This document shows positions 32,165 to 41,449 of a DNA stretch of 45,616 nucleotides, one piece after another. A model generated the notes under the pieces. The model did no database searches, had not been told where the DNA came from, and saw nothing but the letters and a program-made list of their open reading frames with translations. The DNA comes from Syntrophobacteraceae bacterium (GTDB taxonomy: Bacteria > Desulfobacterota > Syntrophobacteria > Syntrophobacterales > Syntrophobacteraceae): positions 1 through 45,616 of the forward strand of contig JARLHP010000120.1 of the NCBI GenBank assembly GCA_031292195.1. The letters are read 5' to 3'. The translations under genes were made by a program, and so were the position numbers. Positions within the stretch are counted from its first letter, which is position 1. The number at the start of each line of letters is the position of its first letter.

Positions 32165-33010
32165 ATGAGGATCAAAGGCGTAGCAGTTATCGGGGCCGGG
32201 GTGATGGGCAGCGGTATTGCCCAGGTCAGCGCCTCGGCCGATTATCTCGTCACAATTCAGGATGTGGGCGAAGAAGCACTGAAAAGATCGAAATCAATTA
32301 TTGAGTCAAGCCTCAACAAGCTGGTCGCCAGGGGAAAAATGTCCCGGGAACAGGCCGATTCCGCGCTGGCAAGAATCGAGTTCACCACAGGCTTGGAAAA
32401 GGCGGTCCACAATAAGGATTTGGTGATCGAGGCGGTCTTTGAAAACCTGGCGATAAAACACGAGCTATTTAAAAAGTTGGAACCTCTGGTTGGACCCGAT
32501 GTCATCGTGGCCTCAAACACCTCCGCTTTGCCAATCACTGAAGTCTTCTCTGCGACCGGAATGGCGGAAAGGTCTCTTGGCCTCCATTTCATGAATCCCG
32601 TTCCTGTGATGCGCGGCGTGGAAATGATCCGGGGGCAGCTTACTTCGGAGGCCACCTTCGAGACCGCTCGCCAGTATGTGCTCAGTTTGGGCAAAGAACC
32701 CATCGAGGCGGTCGATTATGCGGGGTTTATCGTCAGCAGGCTGTTGGACGTGCTGATGAACGAGGCCGTCAAAATGATCCAGGAAGGCAATCGTCCGGAG
32801 GAGATCGACAAGGCCATGGAGTTGTGCGCCGGGCACCCCATGGGGCCGTGCAGGCTTCTTGACCTGGTCGGGGCCGAAATCGCCATGCATGGAATGGAGA
32901 CCATGGAGCGGGACCTCGGGCCTGGCTATAAGCCGCACCCCATGCTGCGAAAACGGGTTTTGGCCGGTTTGCTCGGCAAGAAGTCGGGTCGGGGATTCTA
33001 TACTTACTAA
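32165..33010 (+). CDS. 3-hydroxyacyl-CoA (3-hydroxybutyryl-CoA) dehydrogenase
   Basis: A 281-residue NAD(P)-dependent dehydrogenase of the Hbd/PaaH type. It has the Rossmann motif VIGAGVMGSGIAQ (residues 8-20), IEAVFENLAIKHELF, ASNTSALPITE, the catalytic-His segment GLHFMNPVPVM and the C-terminal AGHPMGPCRLLDLVG with GFYTY at the end. It oxidises 3-hydroxyacyl-CoA, most often 3-hydroxybutyryl-CoA, to the 3-oxo form in beta-oxidation or butyrate-type pathways. GGGAG lies 8 nt before the ATG at 32165. The frame opens upstream at 32075 but without an RBS. It heads a plus-strand set with two SDR genes, the first only about 30 nt downstream. Confidence 0.93.
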   Translation: MRIKGVAVIGAGVMGSGIAQVSASADYLVTIQDVGEEALKRSKSIIESSLNKLVARGKMSREQADSALARIEFTTGLEKAVHNKDLVIEAVFENLAIKHELFKKLEPLVGPDVIVASNTSALPITEVFSATGMAERSLGLHFMNPVPVMRGVEMIRGQLTSEATFETARQYVLSLGKEPIEAVDYAGFIVSRLLDVLMNEAVKMIQEGNRPEEIDKAMELCAGHPMGPCRLLDLVGAEIAMHGMETMERDLGPGYKPHPMLRKRVLAGLLGKKSGRGFYTY

Positions 33011-33039
33011 CGGTGGTAAATGAGCCCGTGAGGCGGATT

Positions 33040-33825
33040 ATGGAGTGTGTCATGGAGACAGCCAGGCTGTTTGACCTGCATGGAAAGGTGGCCATGGTTT
33101 CGGGAGGCGGAGACGGGCTGGGCCGAGCCATGGCGCTCGGTCTTGCTGATGCGGGAGCGGATATGATCATTTTTTCCCGTAGACTCGAGGTTTGCCAGGA
33201 GGTTGCCATCGAGATTCGCAAGCGCGGCGTGCGCGCCCTGCCCTTCCAGTGCGATCTTGGCCGTCTGGAAGATATCGAGGAGGTAGTAAGCAAATCGTTG
33301 GCCGAATTCGGTCGCATCGACATTCTGGTCAATAATTCCGGACGGACATGGGGGGCCGCCCCTGAAGATATAAAACTGGAAGATTGGCAAAAGGTTATCG
33401 ATATCAATGTAAACGGGACTTTCCGCTGCACTCAGGCGGTTGGCAAGGCTATGATCAGAGAGCGGAGCGGAAAGATCATAAACATTTCGTCCTACGCGGG
33501 CTCCCGAGGCGCCGATCCGCTATACCTTGACGCCCTGCCCTACAACACCTCCAAGGGGGCGCTCAACACCTTCACCAAAGATCTTGCCGTAAAGTGGGCG
33601 CAGTACAACATCACTGTGAACGCCATTGCGCCCGGCTGGTTTCCTACCCGGATGAGCAAATGGAGCCTCGAACAGGGGGGGGAGTCTCTGCTGTCCCGAA
33701 TCCCCATGAAACGGTACGGCAAAATGGAGGAACTGATGGGCGTAGTGGTGTTTCTGGCTTCACCCGCATCCGATTACATGACGGGCCAGATCATCGGCGT
33801 GGATGGCGGTCTGACTGCCTGGTAG
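33040..33825 (+). CDS. SDR family oxidoreductase
   Basis: A 261-residue classical short-chain dehydrogenase. The cofactor motif is VSGGGDGLGRAMA (a variant of TGxxxGxG), followed by NNSGRTWGA (NNAG position), the catalytic Ser in NISSYAGS and YNTSKGALN (YxxxK). The C-terminus GQIIGVDGGLTAW is typical of the family. It likely reduces or oxidises a hydroxy/oxo-acyl-CoA or a similar alcohol, given the preceding hydroxyacyl-CoA dehydrogenase (inference). Starts at ATG 33040 (GAGG 7 nt upstream) or 33052 (GGAG 6 nt upstream) are both possible. A GTG at 33013 gives a longer form. Confidence 0.9.
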   Translation: MECVMETARLFDLHGKVAMVSGGGDGLGRAMALGLADAGADMIIFSRRLEVCQEVAIEIRKRGVRALPFQCDLGRLEDIEEVVSKSLAEFGRIDILVNNSGRTWGAAPEDIKLEDWQKVIDINVNGTFRCTQAVGKAMIRERSGKIINISSYAGSRGADPLYLDALPYNTSKGALNTFTKDLAVKWAQYNITVNAIAPGWFPTRMSKWSLEQGGESLLSRIPMKRYGKMEELMGVVVFLASPASDYMTGQIIGVDGGLTAW

Positions 33826-34018
33826 CGGGCTTATGGTTGGACTACTCCGGCACAAAGGCGGCGGGTATCCGTCATGCCGAGGGTGATAGCGGGGCGCCGG
33901 CGACCGGCCGTTCCACTGGACACACGGAAGGCCGGGTGCTTATCATGGCAGTGAAACCTTTGGAAGAGGCCAAGCGTTGCGCCCCCAATCCGGGAGAACC
34001 CAGCAAGGAGAAAAGCGG

Positions 34019-34852
34019 ATGTCTGATCTGCGCGGACAAACCATCGTCATTACCGGCTCCAGCCGGGGCATCGGTCGTTGCATGGCCCTCGCGTTCGCCC
34101 GCGACGGGGCCAATCTGGTCATTGCGGCAAAGTCCGCCCAACCCCACCCGAAGCTGCCGGGCACCATCCATACAGTGGCCGAGGAGGTCCGGGCGGCAGG
34201 CGGCGAAGCCCTGGCGGTTCAAGTCGACGTGAGGCTGGAGGAGCAGGTGGGGGCCATGGTGGAGGCGGCGGTACAAAGATTCGGCCGCATCGACGCGCTC
34301 ATCAACAACGCTGGGGCGATAAGCCTTACACCCGTTGAAAAGACTTCCGTTCAGCGCTACGATCTCATGCAGGACATCAACGCCCGTGCGGTTTTCGTCT
34401 GTTCGCAGGCCGCCCTGCCCTACCTCAAACAGGCGCCCAATCCGCACATTCTGAGCATGGCGCCGCCCCTCAATTTGCACAGCGCCGGACTGCGGGACCA
34501 TGCGCCCTACACTTTGTCGAAATACGCCATGACCCTGCTCAGTCTGGGCATGGCCGAAGAATTCAGAAAGTATCGCATTGCGGTAAATTGTTTGTGGCCC
34601 AGGACGATCATCGCCACCGCCGCCATCGAGTTCGCCGTCGGCGACCGGAACATGCTGAAAGTGTGCCGCAAGCCCGAAATCGTGGCCGACGCCGCGTACC
34701 GGATCCTTACCGCTCCGAGCGACAGCCTGACAGGACAAACCCTCATCGACGAGGATATCCTGAGACGGCACGGAATCACCGACTTCGACCATTACGCCTA
34801 CGATCCGGATTTTGCAGGCAAGCCGCACCCCGACATCTTTCTGGATGGGTGA
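34019..34852 (+). CDS. SDR family oxidoreductase, HSDL2-like
   Basis: A 277-residue short-chain dehydrogenase with the N-terminal motif VITGSSRGIGRCMA (residues 10-23), NNAGAISLTP and YTLSKYAMT (YxxxK). The usual catalytic Ser strand reads ILSMAPPLNL. That pattern, and the C-terminal segment TGQTLIDEDILRRHGI, resemble the SDR domain of HSDL2-type proteins linked to fatty-acid metabolism. The sterol-carrier domain of HSDL2 is absent. AAGGAG lies 8 nt before the ATG at 34019. It follows the first SDR gene by 193 bp, so co-transcription is likely but not certain. Confidence 0.88.
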   Translation: MSDLRGQTIVITGSSRGIGRCMALAFARDGANLVIAAKSAQPHPKLPGTIHTVAEEVRAAGGEALAVQVDVRLEEQVGAMVEAAVQRFGRIDALINNAGAISLTPVEKTSVQRYDLMQDINARAVFVCSQAALPYLKQAPNPHILSMAPPLNLHSAGLRDHAPYTLSKYAMTLLSLGMAEEFRKYRIAVNCLWPRTIIATAAIEFAVGDRNMLKVCRKPEIVADAAYRILTAPSDSLTGQTLIDEDILRRHGITDFDHYAYDPDFAGKPHPDIFLDG

Positions 34853-34934
34853 ACATCGGCGGCGGTTTTTGATGCGAAGTTGCGCTCACGACGCAACCCG
34901 CAGACGGAGCGGCCTTGGAATTCAGCTATCGGGA

Positions 34935-35147
34935 TCAAACGGCGAACAGCTTAAAGCCATCCAGAAAAAGCACCAGCGCCAGGCCGGCCAGGGCGACCCC
35001 CAGGAGCCTGAGGGCATACTTATAGCCTTTGGTCCCCAGGCTGCCCCGCGACCGGCCGGCAAGCAGGGCGAGCGATATCGAGGACCCAACCAGACAGAGA
35101 TAGAATCCGACAACGAAGAGCAGCGGCCCCACAGCTGTCAATTGCAC
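34935..35147 (-). pseudogene. Small membrane protein, probable LysE-family C-terminal remnant
   Basis: A 70-codon frame from a GTG at 35147. It has two hydrophobic segments (GPLLFVVGFYLCLVG and LLGVALAGLALVLFLDG) separated by a basic loop (AGRSRGSLGTKGYKYALR). That loop-plus-helix pattern is like the end of LysE/RhtB-family amino-acid exporters, which are about 200 residues. The 5' side runs, 34 bp further upstream, into fold-back repeat copy B, which may mark where the gene was cut. No RBS precedes the GTG. A free-standing small membrane protein is the alternative. Confidence 0.45.
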
Positions 35148-35180
35148 AAGTCTATTTTTGAGACCTGAGTTTTCTGAATT

Positions 35181-35276
35181 GATAGCAGGTTGCGTTCAAG
35201 ATTTGCCTGATGGGTTGCGCTTCCGCTCCCGCGTCCGGGGACGTGGCGGCTGGGCTTGAACGCAACTTCGTATGAG
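35181..35276. repeat. Fold-back repeat, copy B (short form)
   Basis: The same ends as copies A and C (AGGTTGCGTTCAAG at the left; CTTGAACGCAACTTCGTATG at the right) enclose a shorter, GC-rich interior, 96 bp in all. The CCCATCCTAC stem of the longer copies is missing. It adjoins the truncated LysE-like frame on one side and the regulatory region of the first secreted peptide on the other. Confidence 0.7.
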
Positions 35277-35445
35277 ATGCCGACAGGGAAAAGCAGCTTC
35301 GTTCCATTCCGTTAAAAATGCCGAGTGCTTCTTTAAGGAGGCCGCCGCTTTGCACAGCTGCTTGCTGTTAGCGAAAGGATACGGCCCCCGGCATTAAAGT
35401 CGGTTTCCAGTCAAAATCATATGAAAAAGGATATTTAACGAATAA

Positions 35446-35466
35446 ATGTATCACATTTCCTAAATT
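35446..35466 (+). promoter_or_regulatory. Conserved upstream block of peptide gene 1
   Basis: A 21-bp block ending TTTCCTAAATT. Related blocks stand before the other two peptide genes, each ending exactly 82 nt before the -24 element. The distance and AT-rich character suit an activator site for sigma-54 RNA polymerase. Confidence 0.6.
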
Positions 35467-35547
35467 GCTGTTCGCGCCGATTAGAATGGGTCGTGACAAA
35501 TCTTAATTATTCTTTGAAATAGGACACTTAGAAAAAGACTCCTTCCT

Positions 35548-35563
35548 TGGCATCGGTGTTGCT
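35548..35563 (+). promoter_or_regulatory. Sigma-54 promoter of peptide gene 1
   Basis: TGGCAT-N5-TTGCT, matching the -24/-12 consensus TGGCAC-N5-TTGCW with correct spacing. It lies about 70 nt before the ATG at 35634, which has AAGGAG just upstream. The surrounding TTGGCATCGGTGTTGCTCA is identical at the third peptide gene. Confidence 0.75.
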
Positions 35564-35633
35564 CATAAGACGGTTAACTGCGGAATGTGAAGGCAGAAGA
35601 ACTAAACCAAATTGCTGAAGAAGGAGAAAAGAA

Positions 35634-35897
35634 ATGAAAACGATTTTGAGTGGTGCTTTGATTGCGTTGTCGATTATGGGGTTGACCCTGGTTTCCGGCG
35701 TAAATACCCCGGCAGTTGCCTCGAACATTGCTCCGATGTGCTTTGCCGGCTCCTGCACCGATATGAGCAAACCGGACGCCTTGCGCCCGAGCGGCCCGTA
35801 TAGTTGCGGCATCTCTACTCCGGCCTACCCCGGCTATTACGATGCCAAAGCCAATACCTGCCCTGCCGTCGGGAAACTGGCGGTCACTCCGAACTAA
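35634..35897 (+). CDS. Small secreted four-cysteine peptide 1
   Basis: An 87-residue protein with a clear signal peptide (MKTILSGALIALSIMGLTLV, then a likely cut after TPAVA, near residue 29). The mature part is about 57 residues with four Cys (MCFAGSC, YSCG and NTCP), enough for two disulfides, and rich in Pro, Gly and Tyr (PAYPGYYDA). It is paralogous to the product of 43450-43713, with the same Cys spacing and the motif LRPSGPYSCGIS / VRPGGPYACGIS. I do not recognise the family. A sigma-54 promoter and an upstream conserved block precede it, and a strong hairpin follows. It may be an exported signal, a toxin or a structural peptide; no processing gene is nearby. Confidence 0.8.
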   Translation: MKTILSGALIALSIMGLTLVSGVNTPAVASNIAPMCFAGSCTDMSKPDALRPSGPYSCGISTPAYPGYYDAKANTCPAVGKLAVTPN

Positions 35898-35936
35898 AAA
35901 AGGCGGCAAATAACACCTGAGTGTCCGCCTCAGTGT

Positions 35937-35981
35937 GAAAGGGATAAGAGAGATCGTTTAGCCGCCTCTCTTATCCCTTTC
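35937..35981 (+). terminator. Terminator of peptide gene 1
   Basis: Perfect 16-bp arms (GAAAGGGATAAGAGAG and its complement) around a 13-nt loop, 39 nt after the stop. The same arms, shortened to 12 bp, follow peptide gene 2. A smaller hairpin AGGCGG...CCGCCT (35901-35930) lies directly before it. Confidence 0.75.
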
Positions 35982-36226
35982 CAAATTTAAAGTCTGTGCT
36001 ACAACATACGAAGCGTACCGGCCAACGCCCATGATTGGGCGTATTGCCTGCTCCCCGGCCGGAATGGTGGTGGCGGCTGGTTCAACGGATTCACACATGC
36101 GCCAATCCCCATGGCGGTTTCCCGGCGGAAAAGAATCGATCCGGACGGATGGCTGCGGGGGGAAGCGGTCCTGGCCTCGACCGGCCGGCAAAGACAACTT
36201 TCAGAGCATTTCAGGGAGGAGTAAAA

Positions 36227-37291
36227 ATGCCAGTAGCCGACTATTCCACTTATTGCCGGATGCTCGACAGAGCCAGGGAGAACCATTTTGCCTACCCGGC
36301 AATAAACGTCAGTTCCCTCACCACAGCCAACGCCGTCCTGAAAGGGCTGGCCGAGAGCCGAAGCGACGGAATCATCCAGGTATCCACAGGCGGAGCCTCT
36401 TTCGCATCCGGGTTGTCGGTCAAGGATATGGTTTTGGGGGCCATATCGATAGCCGAGCACGTACACAGGGTGGCGGAACGCTATGACATATACGTCGCCC
36501 TGCATACCGATCATTGCCAGGCGCAGTTGCCGGACAAATTTCTCGTTCCTCTCATCGAGGAAACCGAGCGAAGGCGTAAAGCCGGGCGGACCAATCTTTT
36601 CAACAGCCACATGTTTGACGGCAGCGCCCTGCCGTTGAAGGAGAACCTCGACATCGCGGTCCCTCTTCTGGAGCGCTGTCAGCGAAACGAGCTGATCCTG
36701 GAGGTTGAGGCAGGGGTGGTGGGCGGCGAGGAGGATGGAATCCGGGCGCAGGGAGCAACCGCCCAAAAGCTCTACTCAACCCCGGAAGACATGCTGGAAG
36801 TTGTCGCCAGGCTTGGCGCCGTGGGCGGAGCGAGGTTCCTTCTTGCCGCAACCTTCGGCAATGTGCATGGTGTCTACAAACCCGGACACGTCAAGCTCAA
36901 ACCCTCCATTCTCAAGGATGGGCAGGATGCGGTGGAGAAAAAATACGGTAAGGCTGCCAAGCTCGATCTGGTGTTTCATGGCGGTTCCGGTTCGCTGCTC
37001 GAAGAGATTGGCGAGGCCGTCGATTACGGCGTCGTCAAAATGAATATCGATACCGATGCCCAGTACGCTTTCACCCGTGCGGTCGCCGACCATATCTTCA
37101 AAAATTATGACGGGGTGCTTAAGGTAGACGGTGAAATGGGGAACAAAAAGGCTTATGACCCACGCTCCTACCTGTCCGCGGCGGAGGCTGCCATGGCGGA
37201 GCGGGTGAAAGCGGCAGTCACGGCCCTGCGAGGAACCGGGACCACCCTTGGTGACGAAAACAGGACCGGCCCGGTTCGATCAGGCCATTGA
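36227..37291 (+). CDS. fba: Class II fructose-bisphosphate aldolase
   Basis: A 354-residue zinc-dependent aldolase of the FbaA type, which splits fructose-1,6-bisphosphate into DHAP and glyceraldehyde-3-phosphate. The signature VALHTDHCQ (about residues 90-98) holds the catalytic Asp and a zinc-ligand His. Further zinc and phosphate segments are LILEVEAGVVGGEEDG (about 153-168), ATFGNVHGVYKPGHV and LVFHGGSGS. NMNIDTD-type closure is seen as VKMNIDTDAQ. Length is normal for the class. GGGAGGAG precedes the ATG at 36227; the frame opens further upstream at 36035 but without support. Glycogen phosphorylase follows 45 bp downstream, so a shared transcript is likely. Confidence 0.93.
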   Translation: MPVADYSTYCRMLDRARENHFAYPAINVSSLTTANAVLKGLAESRSDGIIQVSTGGASFASGLSVKDMVLGAISIAEHVHRVAERYDIYVALHTDHCQAQLPDKFLVPLIEETERRRKAGRTNLFNSHMFDGSALPLKENLDIAVPLLERCQRNELILEVEAGVVGGEEDGIRAQGATAQKLYSTPEDMLEVVARLGAVGGARFLLAATFGNVHGVYKPGHVKLKPSILKDGQDAVEKKYGKAAKLDLVFHGGSGSLLEEIGEAVDYGVVKMNIDTDAQYAFTRAVADHIFKNYDGVLKVDGEMGNKKAYDPRSYLSAAEAAMAERVKAAVTALRGTGTTLGDENRTGPVRSGH

Positions 37292-37336
37292 AAACGGGGG
37301 TAAACATTCTTTGCTTCCGATTCGTGGAGTGCACAA

Positions 37337-39883
37337 ATGATCAAAGAATCGAAAAGTGAGAAAACCGGGTCGGGCATCACCGGCGGCCGCGCCGACATCA
37401 GCCTGAAGGGCTTACGGCGAACTTTCCGGGAGCACGTTTTTTATACTCAGGGGTGCTTTCCCCTGGTTGCCGGCCAAAACGATCTGTACATGGCGGCTGC
37501 GTATACCGTCCGGGACCTGATTCTGCATCGCTGGGTTGTGACGCTGCAGAAGCTGGGGCGAGAAAACATCAAAGGGGTGGCCTATCTGTCCGCGGAATTC
37601 CTCCTGGGGCCGCACCTGGAAAACAATATGGTCAACCTCGGTATTTACGATGCAATCCGGGAAGCCGCTGAAGCCGAAGGGATAGATATTCAGGCCCTTT
37701 TCGACCAGGAGGCGGAGCCCGGGTTGGGCAACGGCGGCCTGGGCAGGCTCGCCGCGTGCTATCTCGATTCCCTGGCAACTCTTGAGATTCCCGCTATAGG
37801 CTATGGCATTCGTTATGAGTTCGGAATCTTCGACCAGGAAATTAAAGACGGCTGGCAGGTGGAAAAGACCGACCAGTGGCTTCGACTGGGAAACCCCTGG
37901 GAAATAGTGCGGCCCGAAATTACCTGTTATGTGCACTTTGGTGGGCGCACCGAACACTATGTAGATGACCGGGGTGGTTTCCGTGTTCGCTGGATACCGC
38001 ATAAAACCGTAAAGGGAGTGGCATGCGACACGCCCATTTTGGGTTACCGCGTAAATACCTGCAACCTTCTGCGGCTCTGGAAAGCGGAAGCGGTGGAATC
38101 CTTCGAGCTGGAAGCATTCAATGTCGGCGACCACTACAGGGCCGTTTTTGAAAAAATTTATTCGGAAAATATCACGAAGGTCCTTTACCCCAATGACGCC
38201 CAGATCCAGGGCAAGGAACTCAGGCTCGAGCAGCAGTATTTTTTTGTCTCCTGCGCCCTGCAAGACATGTTGCGAATATACAAACTGTTTGCATGGGATT
38301 TGAGCCATTTTGCGGACCATTTTGCAATCCAGCTAAACGATACCCACCCGGCCATAGCCGTGGCCGAACTGATGCGTTTGCTCATGGATGAAAACGACCT
38401 GGACTGGGATAGCGCATGGGATATCACCCGGAACACATTCGGGTACACAAACCATACTCTTCTTCCGGAAGCCCTCGAAAAATGGCCGGTTGATCTTTTT
38501 GCCGGTCTGTTCCCACGACATATTGAGATAATCTACGAAATCAACCGCCGTTTCCTCGACGAGGTAGAAGAGAAATTCCCGGGAGATGCGGGCCGTGCGG
38601 CCAGGATGTCCCTTATCGACGAAAGCGGTCCGCGCTATGTGCGAATGGCCCACCTTGCCTGCGTCGGCAGCCATTCGATAAACGGGGTGGCCGAACTCCA
38701 CACCCGGTTGCTTAAGGAAGACGTTCTGCTCGATTTCTATGAACTGGCCCCGGAGAAGTTCAGCAATAAAACCAACGGGGTTACACCTCGCCGATTCATG
38801 GTTTTGAGCAATCCCGGGATGAGCGGCCTCATTTCGGAGACAATTGGCGACAACTGGATCAGGGAGCCCGAAGAACTCCGAAAACTCGAAGGGTATGCCC
38901 AAGACCCGGCCTTTCGGGAGGCCTGGCGGCGCATAAAGTTTGAAAATAAGCAAAACCTGGCCAGAGTCATAGGCCAACGCACGGGAATCGAGATAGACCC
39001 CTCCTCGATATTCGACATCCAGGTCAAAAGAATACATGAATACAAGCGCCAGCATCTGAATGTGCTGCATATTATTGCACTCTACAACCGGATCAAACAG
39101 GATCGGGCATGTGACATCCATCCCAGGACTTTTATATTCGGCGGGAAAGCCGCACCAGGCTATTTTCTGGCCAAGCGGATCATCAAACTCATCAACTCCG
39201 TCGCGGAAGTGGTGAACAGCGATCCGGACATCGCCGGGCGGCTTAAAGTTGTCTTTTTCCCGAATTTCAACGTCAAGAACGCGAAATTCATATACCCCGC
39301 AGCCGACCTCTCCGAACAGATCTCTACAGCAGGCATGGAAGCATCCGGGACCGGAAACATGAAATTCTGCATGAACGGCGCGCTTACCATCGGTACCCTG
39401 GATGGGGCCAATGTCGAAATCAGGGAAGAAGTGGGGACGGAGAATTTTTTCCTGTTCGGCCTTTCGGCCGAGGAGGTGATCGCACTGCGCAAAAGTGGAT
39501 ATCATCCCATGGACTATTACCGGCAGGACCCGGAACTGCGGCGTGTAATCGAGCTTGTTGGCTCAGGCCATTTCTCCCGCGGAGACCGGGAATTATTCAA
39601 ACCTTTGCTCGATTCGCTTCTTTTCCAGGATCCGTTCATGTTGTTTGCCGATTTTGCCGGCTACCTCGAGGCGCAAAAACAAGTTGATGAAGCGTACCGG
39701 GATCGGGAGCGATGGACCAGGATGTCCATACTCAATACGGCCCGCATGGGCAAGTTTTCCTCGGATCGCGCCATCCGGGAGTATTGCCGGGACATTTGGA
39801 AAGTCAAACCGGTCCATATCGAGTTAGGCGATATGCCGGTGGATACGACCCTTTTCAGGATAGACAATGATCCCCATCCATAA
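37337..39883 (+). CDS. glgP: Glycogen/starch/alpha-glucan phosphorylase
   Basis: An 848-residue PLP-dependent phosphorylase that releases glucose-1-phosphate from alpha-1,4-glucans. The family signature EASGTGNMKFCMNGALTIGTLDGAN (quoted in part as GTGNMKFCMNGALTIGT) places the PLP lysine at Lys676. Other hallmarks are LSAEFLLGPHLENNMVN near residue 85 (quoted as AEFLLGPHLENN), GLGNGGLGRLAAC, and IQLNDTHPAIAVAELMR near 335. It is full length. The start at 37337 has GGAG 8 nt upstream. It sits between aldolase and pyruvate kinase, consistent with glycogen breakdown to pyruvate. Confidence 0.96.
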   Translation: MIKESKSEKTGSGITGGRADISLKGLRRTFREHVFYTQGCFPLVAGQNDLYMAAAYTVRDLILHRWVVTLQKLGRENIKGVAYLSAEFLLGPHLENNMVNLGIYDAIREAAEAEGIDIQALFDQEAEPGLGNGGLGRLAACYLDSLATLEIPAIGYGIRYEFGIFDQEIKDGWQVEKTDQWLRLGNPWEIVRPEITCYVHFGGRTEHYVDDRGGFRVRWIPHKTVKGVACDTPILGYRVNTCNLLRLWKAEAVESFELEAFNVGDHYRAVFEKIYSENITKVLYPNDAQIQGKELRLEQQYFFVSCALQDMLRIYKLFAWDLSHFADHFAIQLNDTHPAIAVAELMRLLMDENDLDWDSAWDITRNTFGYTNHTLLPEALEKWPVDLFAGLFPRHIEIIYEINRRFLDEVEEKFPGDAGRAARMSLIDESGPRYVRMAHLACVGSHSINGVAELHTRLLKEDVLLDFYELAPEKFSNKTNGVTPRRFMVLSNPGMSGLISETIGDNWIREPEELRKLEGYAQDPAFREAWRRIKFENKQNLARVIGQRTGIEIDPSSIFDIQVKRIHEYKRQHLNVLHIIALYNRIKQDRACDIHPRTFIFGGKAAPGYFLAKRIIKLINSVAEVVNSDPDIAGRLKVVFFPNFNVKNAKFIYPAADLSEQISTAGMEASGTGNMKFCMNGALTIGTLDGANVEIREEVGTENFFLFGLSAEEVIALRKSGYHPMDYYRQDPELRRVIELVGSGHFSRGDRELFKPLLDSLLFQDPFMLFADFAGYLEAQKQVDEAYRDRERWTRMSILNTARMGKFSSDRAIREYCRDIWKVKPVHIELGDMPVDTTLFRIDNDPHP

Positions 39884-39988
39884 AACTGATCGGCAAGGTC
39901 TTGAATTCAGCATTCAACGGGTCATGTCGGCCAATGGCCCGTGATCAACCTTCACAGACAACATAGGTGTACAGGGAAAGGTATCTCG

Positions 39989-41449
39989 ATGGGACTTCCA
40001 CCACATAAGACGAAAATCCTATGCACGATAGGGCCGGCTTCAGAGTCCCCGGAAGTAATCAAGGACTTATTGCTGGCCGGCATGAACATCGCTCGGCTCA
40101 ATTTTTCACACGGAGATTTCTCGCGACATAAAGGGGTGATCGAGAATCTGCGCGCAGCCTCGAAGGCTACCGGGCGCCGCCTGGCCATAATGGCCGACCT
40201 GCCGGGTCCCAAGATGCGCATCGGCGAATTGGCCTCCGAGCCTATAGAGCTATCGCCGGGCAACACTTTCATTCTTACAACCGACAACATTATAGGGGAC
40301 GCGCAAAGAGTTTCGGTCACTTTTGAGCGCCTTCCGCTGGCGGTAAAACCCGGCGATCTTCTCTATCTCGACGACGGTCTCATCCAGATCGAAGTGGAGC
40401 GGGTGGAAAATCGCGACATTCACTGTCACGTTCTGGTTGGTGGAAAATTGCGATCGCGCAAGGGGCTGAACCTCCCGGATATCGACCTCGGTATCAGCGC
40501 ATTCACCGAACACGACCACAGTTGCCTGAAATTTGCCCTTGAAAACGGTGTCGACGCGCTCAGTCAGTCTTTTGTCGAGAAGGCCACGGAGATTGAGGCC
40601 GTGCGCAACGCCGCGGCAGCTCTCGGGTACGCCCCGTTCATCATAGCGAAAATAGAACGCTCGAGGGCCCTCAATAATCTGGCGGACATCATCGATGCGG
40701 CCGATGGTGTGATGATCGCCCGAGGCGACCTGGGAGTTGAACTGCCCATAGAACAGATACCGGTCGTACAAAAGCAGATAATGCTCAAGGCCAACAGGCG
40801 CGCCAAACCGGTGATCACCGCCACGCAAATGCTCGAATCCATGATTGCCAACCGTCGCCCGACCCGCGCGGAAGCAAACGATGTCGCCAACGCCATTCTG
40901 GACGGCACGGACTGCGTGATGCTCTCCGGCGAATCAGCGATTGGCGGCTACCCTGTCGAATCGGTGAAGATGCTTTCCAGGATCGCCGCCGCCATCGAAC
41001 CATACCGGGCCATGGTCAGTCCCGGCGAGATGTTCGTGGACTCCGAGCTGCGGAGCAGGATATCGCCGGCAAGGTTGATAGACTTGAGTGTGGAAAGAGT
41101 AATCGAGTACGCTGATTTGGCGGCGGTGTTCGTACCCACTCACGGTGGGCAAACAGCAAGAAGTCTCGCCCGGTTCCACTTGCCCAACTGGATAGTGGCC
41201 GTCAGCTCCGATGAGAAGACTTGCCAGGACCTGCAGTTTTCCTCGGGTGTCCACCCGGTTTATGAACCCGAGCACCCGGAGAACTGGAACGTTTTCGTTT
41301 CCAACTGGATCAAAGCTCACGGTTTGGAAGGAAGTTTGGCCCTGGTTACCGAGGGGCCCTCCAGGAGTCAGCCTCACGGCAATAACCGTCTTGAGTTGAT
41401 AGATCTGAACTTGAAAGAAGCCGACAGTGTTCTCGCGGGAAGCAACTGA
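39989..41449 (+). CDS. pyk: Pyruvate kinase
   Basis: A 486-residue enzyme that transfers phosphate from phosphoenolpyruvate to ADP. It has TKILCTIGPAS near the start, MNIARLNFSHGD, the family signature IAKIERSRALNNL (catalytic Lys region), MIARGDLGVELP (Mg-binding Asp/Glu) and TATQMLESMIANRRPTRAEANDVANAI (quoted as TATQMLESM and RPTRAEANDVANA). The C-terminal allosteric domain spans about 355-470. GGGAAAGG lies about 8 nt before the ATG at 39989; the frame opens 16 codons earlier. Its last 23 bp overlap the presumed start of the SulP gene. Confidence 0.94.
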   Translation: MGLPPHKTKILCTIGPASESPEVIKDLLLAGMNIARLNFSHGDFSRHKGVIENLRAASKATGRRLAIMADLPGPKMRIGELASEPIELSPGNTFILTTDNIIGDAQRVSVTFERLPLAVKPGDLLYLDDGLIQIEVERVENRDIHCHVLVGGKLRSRKGLNLPDIDLGISAFTEHDHSCLKFALENGVDALSQSFVEKATEIEAVRNAAAALGYAPFIIAKIERSRALNNLADIIDAADGVMIARGDLGVELPIEQIPVVQKQIMLKANRRAKPVITATQMLESMIANRRPTRAEANDVANAILDGTDCVMLSGESAIGGYPVESVKMLSRIAAAIEPYRAMVSPGEMFVDSELRSRISPARLIDLSVERVIEYADLAAVFVPTHGGQTARSLARFHLPNWIVAVSSDEKTCQDLQFSSGVHPVYEPEHPENWNVFVSNWIKAHGLEGSLALVTEGPSRSQPHGNNRLELIDLNLKEADSVLAGSN